Assembly: GCA_028274465.1 (NCBI GenBank) | Contig: CM051457.1 | Coordinates: forward strand, 74,250,496-74,314,495 | Length of the DNA: 64,000 nucleotides | DNA from: Plantago ovata | Taxonomy: Eukaryota; Streptophyta; Magnoliopsida; Lamiales; Plantaginaceae | Reading direction: 5' to 3' | Shown here: piece after piece, positions 51,955 to 64,000 of the stretch | Numbering within the stretch: position 1 is the first letter of the stretch | Layout of the letters: every line of letters begins with the position of its first letter | Program-made: the position numbers and the translations under genes | The notes under the pieces: generated by a model | Database searches by the model: none | What the model was told of the DNA's origin: nothing | The model's input: only the letters and a program-made list of their open reading frames with translations

Positions 51955-53983
51955 ATAGTACTTGTAGTTAGTTCTCTCCTATGTTTGAGGAAAGGGATAT
52001 CATAATGGAACACTCTAAATAGCAATCTAACTAATCTAGTGATCTAGTAGTTGTCCTATACATACAACTCATTCTTCACATGGCATTGTATCTTTCATCT
52101 ACATAAAGCAATAGAAAGTGGATGAATGAATCATCTAGTTAGTAAGCACAATAGATAGGTTAGCTTCAATGGACTCTTTAACTTGCTCACTAAGGAAGTA
52201 AGAGAACTTCTTATTTGATTGTGTATATAACTCTAGTACTTGTAGTTAGTTCTCTCCTATGTTTGCGGAAAGGGATATCATAATGGAACACTCTATATAG
52301 CAATCTAACTAATCTAGTGATCTAGTTGTTGTTCTATATAAAGGGAAGACATACAACTTATTCATTACATGGGATTGTATCTTTCATCTACCTAATGCAA
52401 TAGAAAGTGAATGAATGAATCAATAGACAACTAATCTAGTTTGTAAGGCTAATGGAAAGGTTAGTTTCAGCTATAGTACTTGTAGTTAGTTCTCTCCTAT
52501 GTTTGAGGAAAGGGATATCATAATGGAACACTCTAAATAGCAATCTAACTAATCTAGTGATCTAGTAGTTGTTCTATACATACAACTGATTCATTACATG
52601 GGATTGTATCTTTCATCTACCTAAAGCAATAGAAAGTGAATGAATGAATCAATAGACAACTAATCTAGTTTGTAAGGGTAATGGAAAGGTTAGTTTCAGC
52701 TATAGTACTTGTAGTTAGTTCTCTGCTATGTTTGAGGAAAGGGATATCATAATGGAACACTCTAAATAGCAATCTAACTAATCTAGTGATCTAGTAGTTG
52801 ATCTAGTAGTTGTTCTATACATACAGCTCATTTTTCACATGGCATTGTATCTTTCATCTACATAAAGCAATAGAAAGTGGATGAATTAATCATCTAGTTA
52901 GTAAGCACAATAGATAGGTTAGTTTCAATGGACTCTTTAACTTGCTCATTAAGGAACCAAGGGAACTTCTTATTTGATTGTGTATATAACTCTAGTACTT
53001 GTAGTTAGTTCTCTCGTATGTTTGCGGAAAGGGATATCATAACGGAACACAATATATAGCAATCGAACTAATCTAGTGATCTAGTTGTTGTTCTATATAA
53101 AGGGAAGACATACAACTCATTCTTTACACGGGATTGTATCTTTCATCTACCTAAAGCAATAGAAAGTGAATGAATGAATCAATAGACAACTAATCTAGTT
53201 TGTAAGGGTAATGGAAAGGTTAGTTTCAGCTATAGTACTTGTAGTTAGTTCTCTCCTATGTTTGAGGAAAGGGATATCATAATGGAACACTCTAAATAGC
53301 AATCTAACTAATCTAGTGATCTATTAGTTGTTCTATACATACAACTCATTCTTCACATGGCATTGTATCTTTCATCTACATAAAGAAATAGAAAGTGGAT
53401 GAATGAATCATCTCGTTAGTAAGCACAATAGATAGGTTAGCTTCAATGGACTCTTTAACTTGCTCACTTAGGAAGCAACGGAACTTCTTATTTGATTGTG
53501 TGTATAACTCTAGTACTTGTAGTTAGTTCTCTCCTATGTTTGCGGAAAGGGATATCATAACGGAACACTCTATATAGAAATCTAACTAATCTAGTGATCT
53601 AGTTGTTGTTCTATATAAAGGGAAGACATACAACTTAATCTTTACATGGGATTGTATCTTTCATCTACTTAATGCAATTGAAAGTGAATGAATGAATCAA
53701 TAGACAACTAATCTAGTTTGTAAGGCTAATGGAAAGGTTAGTTTCAGCTATAGTACTTGTAGTTAGTTCTCTCCTATGTTTGAGGAAAGGGATATCATAA
53801 TGGAACACTCTAAATAGCAATCTAACTAATGTAGTGATCTAGTAGTTGTTCTATACATACAACTGATTCATTACATGGGATTGTATCTTTCATCTACCTA
53901 AATCAATAGAAAGTGAATGAATGAATCAATAGACAACTAATCTAGTTTGTAAGGGTAATGGAAAGGTTAGTTTCAGCTATAGT

Positions 53984-56513
53984 ACTTGTAGCTAGTTCTC
54001 TCCTATGTTTGAGGAAAGGGATATCATAATGGAACACTCTAAATAGCAATCTAACTAATCTAGTGATCTAGTAGTTGTTCTATACATACAACTCATTCTT
54101 CACATGGTATTGTATCTTTCATCTACATAAAGCAATAGAAAGTGGATGAATGAATCATCTAGTTAGTAAGCACAATAGATAGGTTAGCTTCAATGGACTA
54201 TTTAACTTGCTCACTAAGGAAGCAACGGAACTTCTTATTTGATTGTGTGTATAACTCTAGTACTTGTAGTTAGTTCTCTCCTATGTTTGTGGAAAGGGAT
54301 ATCATAACGGAACACTCTATATAGCAATCTAACTAATCTATTGATCTAGTTGTTGTTCTATATAAAGGGACGACATACAACTTATTCTTTACATGGGATT
54401 GTATCTTTCATCTACCTAATGCAATAGAAAGTGAATGAATGAATCAATAGACAACTAATCTAGTTTTGAAGAGTAATGGAAATGTTAGTTTTAGCTATAG
54501 TACTTGTAGTTAGTTCTCTCCTATGTTCGAGGAAAGGGATATCATAATGGAACACTCTAAATAGCAATCTAACTAATCTAGTGATCTAGTAGTTGTCCTA
54601 TACATACAACTCATTCTCTACATGGCATTGTATCTTTCATCTACATAAAGCAATAGAAAGTGGATGAATGAATCATCTAGTTAGTAAGAACAATAGATAG
54701 GTTAGCTTCAATGGACTCTTTAACTTGCTCACTAAGGAAGCAAGGGAACTTCTTATTTGATTGTGTATATAACTCTAGTACTTGTAGTTAGTTCTCTCCT
54801 ATGTTTGCGGAAAGGGATATCATAACGGAACACTCTATATAGCAATCTAACTAATCTAGTGATCTAGTTGTTGTTCTATATAAAGGGAAGAGATACAACT
54901 TATTCTTTACATGGGATTGTATCTTTCCTCTACCTAATGCAATAGAAAGTGAATGAATGAATCAATAGACAACTAATCTAGTTTGTAAGGCTAATGGAAA
55001 GGTTAGTTTCAGCTATAGTACTTGTAGTTAGTTCTCTCCTATGTTTGAGGAAAGAGATATCATAATGGAACACTATAAATAGCAATCTAACTAATCTAGT
55101 GATCTAGTAGTTGTTCTTTACATACAACTGATTCATTACATGGGATTGTATCTTTCATCTACCTAAAGCAATAGAAAGTGAATGAATGAATCAATAGACA
55201 ACTAATCTAGTTTGTAAGGGTAATGGAAAGGTTAGTTTCACCTATAGTACTTGTAGTTAGTTCTCTCCTATGTTTGATGAAAGAGATATCATAATGGAAC
55301 ACTCTAAATAGCAATCTAACTAATCTAGTGATCTAGTATTTGTTCTATACATACAACTCATTCTTCACATGGTATTGTATCTTTCATCTACATAAAGCAA
55401 TAGAAAGTGGATGAATGAATCATCTAGTTAGTAAGCACAATAGATAGGTTAGCTTCAATGGACTATTTAACTTGCTCAATAAGGAAGCAACGGAACTTCT
55501 TATTTGATTGTGTGTATAACTCTAGTACTTGTAGTTAGTTCTCTCCTATGTTTGTGGAAAGGGATATCATAACGGAACACTCTATATAGCAATCTAACTA
55601 ATCTATTGACCTAGTTGTTGTTCTATATAAAGGGAAGACATACAACTTATTCTTTACATGGGATTGTATCTTTCATCTACCTAATGCAATAGAAAGTGAA
55701 TGAATGAATCAATAGACAACTAATCTAGTTTTGAAGAGTAATGTAAATGTTAGTTTTAGCTATAGTACTTGTAGTTAGTTCTCTCCTATGTTCGAGGAAA
55801 GGGATATCATAATGGAACACTCTAAATAGCAATCTAACTAATCTAGTGATCTAGTAGTTGTCCTATACATACAACTCATTGTCTACATGACATTGTATCT
55901 TTCATCTACATAAAGCAATAGAAAGTGGATGAATGAATCATCTAGTTAGTAAGAACAATAGATAGGTTAGCTTCAATGGACTCTTTAACTTGCTCACTAA
56001 GGAAGCAAGGGAACTTCTTATATGATTGTGTATATAACTCTAGTACTTGTAGTTAATTCTCTCCTATGTTTGCGGAAAGGGATATCATAACGGAACACTC
56101 TATATAGCAATCTAACTAATCTAGTGATCTAGTTGTTGTTCTATATAAAGGGAAGAGATACAACTTATTCTTTACATGGGATTGTATCTTTCCTCTACCT
56201 AATGCAATAGAAAGTGAATGAATGAATCAATAGACAACTAATCTAGTTTGTAAGGCTAATGGAAAGGTTAGTTTCAGCTATAGTACTTGTAGTTAGTTCT
56301 CTCCTATGTTTGAGGAAAGAGATATCATAATGGAACACTATAAATAGCAATCTAACTAATCTAGTGATCTAGTAGTTGTTCTATACATACAACTGATTCA
56401 TTACATGGGATTGTATCTTTCATCTACCTAAAGAAATAGAAAGTGAATGAATGAATCAATAGACAACTAATCTAGTTTGTAAGGGTAATGGAAAGGTTAG
56501 TTTCAGCTATAGT
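53984..56513. repeat. two copies of a 1265-bp higher-order satellite unit
   Basis: Two consecutive A-B-A-B-C blocks (53984-55248 and 55249-56513) share private variants at the same places, including TAGTTTTGAAGAGTAATG, GTTAGTTTTAGCTATAG and CCTATGTTCGAGG. Each is exactly 1265 bp. Confidence 0.9.
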
Positions 56514-57043
56514 ACTTGTAGTTAGTTCTCTGCTATGTTTGAGGAAAGGGATATCATAATGGAACACTCTAAATAGCAATATAACTAATCTAGTGATCTA
56601 GTAGTTGATCTAGTTGTTGTTCTATACATACATCTCATTCTTCACATGGCATTGTATCTTTCATCTACATAAAGCAATGGAAAGTGGATGAATGAATCAT
56701 CTAGTTAGTAAGCACAATAGATAGGTTAGTTTCAATGGACTCTTTAACTTGCTCACTAAGGAAGCAAGGGAACTTCTTATTTGATTGTGTATATAACTCT
56801 AGTACTTGTAGTTAGTTCTCTCGTATGTTTGCGGAAAGGGATATCATAACGGAACACTCTATATAGCAATCTAACTAATCTAGTGATCTAGTTGTTGTTC
56901 TATATAAAGGGAAGACATACAACTCATTCTTTACACGGGATTGTATCTTTCATCTACCTAAAGCAATAGAAAGTGAATGAATGAATCAATAGACAACTAA
57001 TCTAGTTTGTAAGGGTAATGGAAAGGTTAGTTTCAGCTATAGT

Positions 57044-58597
57044 ACTTGTAGTTAGTTCTCTCCTATGTTTGAGGAAAGGGATATCATAATGGAACACTCT
57101 AAATAGCAATATAACTAATCCAGTGATCTAGTAGTTGTTCTATAGATACAACTCATTCTTCACATGGCATTGTATCTTTCATCTACATAAAGCAATAGAA
57201 AGTGGATGAATGAATCATCTAGTTAGTAAGCACAATAGATAGGTTAGCTTCAATGGACTGTTTAACTTGCTCACTAAGGAAGCAACGAAACTTCTTATTT
57301 GATTGTGTGTATAACTCTAGTACTTGTAGTTAGTTCTCTCCTGTGTTTGCGGAAAGGGATATCATAACGGAACACTCCATATAGCAATCTAACTAATCTA
57401 GTGATCTAGTTGTTGTTCTATATAAAGGGAAGACATACAACTTATTCTTTACATGGGATTGTATCTTTCATCTACCTAATGCAATAGAAAGTGAATGAAT
57501 GAATCAGTAGACAACTAATCTAGTTTGTAAGGGTAATGGAAAGGTTAGTTTCAGCTATAGTACTTGTAGTTAGTTCTCTCCTATGTTTGAGGAAAGGGAT
57601 ATCATAATGGAACACTCTAAATAGCAATCTAACTAATCCAGTGATCTAGTAGTTGTTCTATAGATACAACTCATTCTTCACATGGCATTGTATCTTTCAT
57701 CTACATAAAGCAATAGAAAGTGGATGAATGAATCATCTAGTTAGTAAGCACAATAGATAGGTTAGCTTCAATGGACTGTTTAACTTGCTCACTAAGGAAG
57801 CAACGAAACTTCTTATTTGATTGTGTGTATAACTCTAGTACTTGTAGTTAGTTCTCTCCTGTGTTTGCGGAAAGGGATATCATAACGGAACACTCCATAT
57901 AGCAATCTAACTAATCTAGTGATCTAGTTGTTGTTCTATATAAAGGGAAGACATACAACTTATTCTTTACATGGGATTGTATCTTTCATCTACCTAAAGC
58001 AATAGAAAGTGAATGAATGAATCAATAGACAACTAATCTAGTTTGTAAGGGTAATGGAAAGGTTAGTTTCAGCTATAGTACTTGTAGTTAGTTCTCTCCT
58101 ATGTTTGAGGAAAGGGATATCATAATGGAACACTCTAAATAGCAATATAACTAATCCAGTGATCTAGTAGTTGTTCTATAGATACAACTCATTCTTCACA
58201 TGGCATTGTATCTTTCATCTACATAAAGCAATAGAAAGTGGATGAATGAATCATCTAGTTAGTAAGCACAATAGATAGGTTAGCTTCAATGGACTGTTTA
58301 ACTTGCTCACTAAGGAAGCAACGAAACTTCTTATTTGATTGTGTGTATAACTCTAGTACTTGTAGTTAGTTCTCTCCTGTGTTTGCGGAAAGGGATATCA
58401 TAACGGAACACTCCATATAGCAATCTAACTAATCTAGTGATCTAGTTGTTGTTCTATATAAAGGGAAGACATACAACTTATTCTTTACATGGGATTGTAT
58501 CTTTCATCTACCTAATGCAATAGAAAGTGAATGAATGAATCAGTAGACAACTAATCTAGTTTGTAAGGGTAATGGAAAGGTTAGTTTCAGCTATAGT
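57044..58597. repeat. three near-identical 518-bp A-B satellite dimers
   Basis: Dimers starting at 57044, 57562 and 58080 share AATCCAGTGATC, TCTATAGATACAAC, GGACTGTTTAAC, CAACGAAACTTC, CTCCTGTGTTTG and ACACTCCATAT, which are rare or absent elsewhere in the array. This indicates recent local amplification. Confidence 0.9.
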
Positions 58598-61500
58598 ACT
58601 TGTAGTTAGTTCTCTCCTATGTTTGAGGAAAGGGATATCATAATGGAACACTCTAAATAGCAATCTAACTAATCCAGTGATCTAGTAGTTGTTCTATACA
58701 TACAACTCATTCTTCACATGGCATTGTATCTTTCATCTACATAAAGCAATAGAAAGTGGATGAATGAATCATCTAGTTAGTAAGCACAATAGATAGGTTA
58801 GCTTCAATGGACTCTTTAACTTGCTCACTAAGGAAGCAACGGAACTTCTTATTTGATTGTGTGTATAACTCTAGTACTTGTAGTTAGTTCTCTCCTATGT
58901 TTGCGGAAAGGGATATCATAACGGAACACGCTATATAGCAATCTAACTAATCTAGTGATCTAGTTGTTGTTCTATATAAAGGGAAGAGATACAACTTATT
59001 CTTTACATGGGATTGTATCTTTCATCTACCTAATGCAATAGAAAGTGAATGAATGAATCAATAGACAACTAATCTAGTTTGTAAGGCTAATGGAAAGGTT
59101 AGTTTCAGCTATAGTACTTGTAGTTAGTTCTCTCCTATGTTTGAGGAAAGGGATATCATAATGGAACACTCTAAATAGCAATCTAACTAATCTAGTGATC
59201 TAGTAGTTGTTCTATACATACAACTGATTAATTACATGGGATTGTATCTTTCATCTACCTAAAGCAATAGAAAGTGAATGAATGAATCAATAGACAACTA
59301 ATCTAGTTTGTAAGGGTAATGGAAAGGTTAGTTTCAGCTATAGTACTTGTAGTTAGTTCTCTGCTATGTTTGAGGAAAGGGATATCATAATGGAACACTC
59401 TAAATAGCAATATAACTAATCTAGTGATCTAGTAGTTGATATAGTTGTTGTTCTATACATACAGCTCATTCTTCACATGGCATTGTATCTTTCATCTACA
59501 TAAAGCAATAGAAAGTGGATGAATGAATCATCTAGTTAGTAAGCACAATAGATAGGTTAGTTTCAATGGACTCTTTACCTTGCTCACTAAGGAAGCTAGG
59601 GAACTTCTTATTTGATTGTGTATATAACTCCAGTACATGTAGTTAGTTCTCTCGTATGTTTGCGGAAAGGGATATCATAACGGAGCACTCTATATAGCAA
59701 TCTAACTAATCTAGTGATCTAGTTGTTGTTCTATATAAAGGGAAGACATACAACTCATTCTTTACACGGGATTGTATCTTTCATCTACCTAAAGCAATAG
59801 AAAGTGAATGAATGAATCAATAGACAACTAATCTAGTTTGTAAGGGTAATGGAAAGGTTAGTTTCATCTATAGTACTTGTAGTTAGTTCTCTCCTATGTT
59901 TGAGGAAAGGGATATCATAATGGAACACTCTAAATAGCAATATAACTAATCTAGTGATCTAGTAGTTGATATAGTTGTTGTTCTATACATACAGCTCATT
60001 CTTCACATGGCATTGTATCTTTCATCTACATAAAGCAATAGAAAGTGGATGAATGAATCATCTAGTTAGTAAGCACAATAGATAGGTTAGTTTCAATGGA
60101 CTCTTTACCTTGCTCACTAAGGAAGCTAGGGAACTTCTTATTTGATTGTGTATATAACTCTAGTACTTGTAGTTAGTTCTCTCGTATGTTTGCGGAAAGG
60201 GATATCATAACGGAACACTCTATATAGCAATCTAACTAATCTAGTGATCTAGTTGTTGTTCTATATAAAGGGAAGACATACAACTCATTCTTTACACGTG
60301 ATTGTATCTTTCATCTACCTAAAGCAATAGAAAGTGAATGAATGAATCAATAGACAACTAATCTAGTTTGTAAGGGTAATGAAAAGGTTAGTTTCAGCTA
60401 TAGTACTTGTAGTTAGTTCTCTCCTATGTTTGAGGAAAGGGATATCATAATGGAACACTCTAAATAGCAATCTAACTAATCCAGTGATCTAGTAGTTGTT
60501 CTATACATACAACTCATTCTTCACATGGCATTGTATCTTTCATCTACATAAAGCAATAGAAAGTGGATGAATGAATCATCTAGTTAGTAAGCACAATAGA
60601 TAGGTTAGCTTCAATGGACTCTTTAACTTGCTCACTAAGGAAGCAACGGAACTTCTTATTTGATTGTGTGTATAACTCTAGTACTTGTAGTTAGTTCTCT
60701 CCTATGTTTGAGGAAAGGGATATCATAATGGAACACTCTAAATAGCAATCTAACTAATCCAGTGATCTAGTAGTTGTTCTATACATACAACTCATTCTTC
60801 ACATGGCATTGTATATTTCATCTACATAAAGCAATAGAAAGTGGATGAATGAATCATCTAGTTAGTAAGCACAATAGATAGGTTAGCTTCAATGGACTCT
60901 TTAACTTGCTCACTAAGGAAGCAACGGAACTTCTTATTTGATTGTGTGTATAACTCTAGTACTTGTAGTTAGTTCTCTCCTATGTTTGCGGAAAGGGATA
61001 TCATAACGGAATACTCCATATAGCAATCTAACTAATCTAGTGATCTAGTTGTTGTTCTATATAAAGGGAAGACATACAACTTATTCCTTACATGGGATTG
61101 TATCTTTCATCTACCTCATGCAATAGAAAGTGAATGAATGAATCAATAGACAACTAATCTAGTTTGTAAGTGTAATGGAAAGGTTAGTTTCAGCTATAGT
61201 ACTTGTAGTTAGTTCTCTCCTATATTCGAGGAAAGGGATATCATAATGGAACACTCTCAATAGCAATCTAACTAATCTAGTGATCTAGTAGTTGTCCTAT
61301 ACATACAACTCATTCTTCACATGGCATTGTATCTTTCATCTACATAAAGCAATAGAAAGTGGATGAATGAATCATCTAGTTAGTAAGCACAATAGATAGA
61401 TTAGCTTCAATGGACTCTTTAACTTGCTCACTAAGGAAGCAAGGGAACTTCTTATTTGATTGTGTATATAACTCTAGTACTTGTAGTTAGTTCTCTCCTA

Positions 61501-64000
61501 TGTTTGCGGAAAGGGATATCATAACGGAACACGCTATGTAGCAATCTAACTAATCTAGTGATCTAGTTGTTGTTCTATATAAAGGGAAGAGATACAACTT
61601 ATTCTTTACATGGGATTGTATCTTTCATCTACCTAATGCAATAGAAAGTGAATGAATGAATCAATAGACAACTAATCTAGTTTGTAAGGCTAATGGAAAG
61701 GTTAGTTTAAGCTATAGTACTTGTAGTTAGTTCTCTCCTATGTTTGAGGAAAGGGATATCATAATGGAACACTCTAAATAGCAATATAACTAATCTAGTG
61801 ATCTAGTAGTTGTTCTATACATACAACTGATTCATTACATGGGATTGTATCTTTCATCTACCTAAAGCAATAGAAAGTGAATGAATGAATCAATAGACAA
61901 CTAATCTAGTTTGTAAGGGTAATGGAAAGGTTAGTTTCATCTATAGTACTTGTAGTTAGTTCTCTGCTATGTTTGAGGAAAGGGATATCATAATGGAACA
62001 CTCTAAAAAGCAATATAACTAATCTAGTGATCTAGTAGTTGTTCTATACATACAGCTCATTCTTCATATGGCATTGTATCTTTCATCTACATAAAGCAAT
62101 AGAAAGTGGATGAATGAATCATCTAGTTAGTAAGCACAATAGATAGGTTAGCTTCAATGGACTCTTTAACTTGCTCACTAAGGAAGCAACGGAACTTCTT
62201 ATTTGATTGTGTGTATAACTCTAGTACTTGTAGTTAGTTCTCTCCTATGTTTGCGGAAAGGGATATCATAACGGAACACTCCGTATAGCAATCTAACTAA
62301 TCTAGTGATCTAGTTGTTGTTCTACATAAAGGGAAGACATACAACTTATTCTTTACATGGGATTGTATCTTTCATCTACCTAATGCAATAGAAAGTGAAT
62401 GAATGAATCAATACAAAACTAATCTAGTTTGTAAGGGTAATGGAAAGGTTAGTTTCAGCTATAGTACTTGTAGTTAGTTCTCTCCTATGTTTGAGGAAAG
62501 CGATATCATAATGGAACACTCTAAATAGAAATCTAACTAATCTAGTGATCTAGTAGTTGTCCTATACATACAACTCATTCTTCACATGGCATTGTATCTT
62601 TCATCTACATAAAGCAATAGAAAGTGGATGAATGAATCATCTAGTTAGTAAGCACAATAGATAGGTTAGCTTCAATGGACTCTTTAACTTGCTCACTAAG
62701 GAAGCAAGGGAACTTCTTATTTGATTGTGTATATAACTCTAGTACTTGTAGTTAGTTCTCTCCTATGTTTGCGGAAAGGGATATCATAATGGAACACTCT
62801 ATATAGCAATCTAACTAATCTAGTGATCTAGTTGTTGTTCTATATAAAGGGAAGACATACAACTTATTCTTTACATGGGATTGTATCTTTCATCTACCTA
62901 ATGCAATAGAAAGTGAATAAATGAATCAATAGACAACTAATCTAGTTTGTAAGGGTAATGGAAAGGTTAGTTTCAGCTATTGTAATTGTAGTTAGTTCTC
63001 TCCTATGTTTAAGGAAAGAGATATCATAATGGAACACTCTAAATAGCAATCTAACTAATCTAGTGATCTAGTAGTTGTCCTATACATACAACTCATTCTT
63101 CACATGGCATTGTATCTTTCATCTACATAAAGCAATAGAATGTGGATGAATGGATCATCTAGTTAGTACGCACAATAGATAGGTTAGCTTCAATGGACTC
63201 TTTAACTTGCTCACTAAGGAAGCAACGGAACTTCTTATTTGATTGTGTGTATAACTCTAGTACTTGCAGTTAGTTCTCTCCTAAGTTTGCGGAAAGGGAT
63301 ATCTTAACGGAACACTCCATATAGCAATCTAACTAATCTAGTGATCTAGTTGTTGTTCTATATAAAGGGCAGACATACAACTTATTCTTTACATGGGATT
63401 GTATCTTTCATCTACCTAATGCAATAGAAAGTGATTGAATGAATCAATAGACAACTAATCTAGTTTGTAAGGGTAATGGAAAGGTTAGTTTCAGCTATAG
63501 TACTTGTAGTTAGTTCTCTCCTATGTTTGAGGAAAGGGATATCATAATGGAACACTCTAAATAGCAATCTAACTAATCTAGTGATCTAGTAGTTGTCCTA
63601 TACATACAACTCATTCTTCACATGGCATTGTATCTTTCATCTACATAAAGCAATAGAAAGTGGATGAATGAATCATCTAGTTAGTAAGCACAATAGATAG
63701 GTTAGTTTCAATGGACTCTTTAACTTGCCCACTAAGGAAGCAAGGGAACTTCTTATTTGATTGTGTATATAACTCTACTACTTGTAGTTAGTTCTCTCCT
63801 ATGTTTGCCGAAAGGGATATCATAACGGAACACTCTATATAGTAATCTAACTAATCTAGTGATCTAGTTGTTGTTCTATATAAAGGGAAGACATACAACT
63901 TATTCTTTACGTGGGATTGTATCTTTCATCTACCTAATGCAATAGAAAGTGAATGAATGAATCAATAGACAACTAATCTAGTTTGTAAGGGTAATGGAAA

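Larger units (their letters stand above)
51955..64000. repeat. satellite array of 278/240/229/290-bp monomers
   Basis: The phrase ACTTGTAGTTAGTTCTCT (or a near variant) starts 47 units between 51960 and 63780. The 46 steps are 278 bp (17 times, A), 240 bp (19, B), 229 bp (6, C) and 290 bp (4, A'), with no other length. A carries CAATGGACTCTTTAACTTGC. B carries CTATATAAAGGGAAGACATA. C combines an A-type left half with a B-type right half. A' is A plus 12 bp (CTAGTAGTTGAT). The usual order is A-B alternation with C after B. The array runs past the window edge. It is AT-rich with no gene. Confidence 0.97.

Noticed and set aside
51955..64000. CRISPR-like regular repeats
   Set aside because: Units are full-length 229-290 bp tandem monomers with no short repeat-unique spacer pattern, in plant DNA.

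Overview
This 64 kb window is repetitive plant nuclear DNA. It holds nested LTR retrotransposons, one CACTA DNA transposon, one truncated LINE and about 12 kb of tandem satellite. I see no ordinary host protein gene, rRNA or tRNA. An angiosperm is indicated by Copia and Gypsy elements of plant lineages (a Tat-type element with two RNase H domains, Athila-like elements primed by tRNA-Asp), CACTA subterminal repeats and plant-type introns. The species cannot be named from the sequence.

Left half (1-26.8 kb). An old, decayed Copia element (here X, + strand) is the outermost host. Inside it sits a Copia element (S, - strand, 1587-24441) with 1.5 kb LTRs and a perfect 5-bp target duplication TGTGG. 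S carries gag and pol, then a very long extra reading frame (ORF3, 8591 down to 3362) with its own TATA candidate. Its integrase is broken by an Athila-like non-autonomous element (E1, from 12078). The E1 LTR is split by a CACTA element (13412-20352, duplication CTT), which in turn contains a second Athila-like element (E2, 14096-19630). This is a five-level nest. A deletion near 21.1 kb has removed the 5' part of E1 together with the protease and N-terminal integrase of S.

Middle (26.6-29.6 kb). This part holds the 3' LTR start of X, a 5'-truncated LINE on the - strand, and the 3' LTR of a second decayed Copia (Y, - strand).

Right-centre (29.6-50.0 kb). A Gypsy element of the Tat lineage (- strand, 29607-50004) is inserted in Y. 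Its gag is full of stops. Its protease, RT, first RNase H, archaeal-like second RNase H and integrase keep their catalytic motifs. On the opposite strand it carries an antisense gene of about 1,000 codons with a putative gypsy-type transposon domain, a TATA box, a leader intron, two coding introns and a poly(A) signal. A third Athila-like element (E3, + strand, 32479-38923, duplication TCCTT) interrupts that gene. E3 encodes gag and protease only.

Right end (50.0-64.0 kb). Remnants of Y run to about 51.95 kb. From there to the window edge is a satellite array built from 278-bp (A), 240-bp (B), 229-bp (C) and 290-bp (A') monomers. The spacing has no other indels, and C has the length and sequence of an A/B recombinant.

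All identities come from reading motifs by eye. No search or alignment program was run, and LTR identities are hand estimates.
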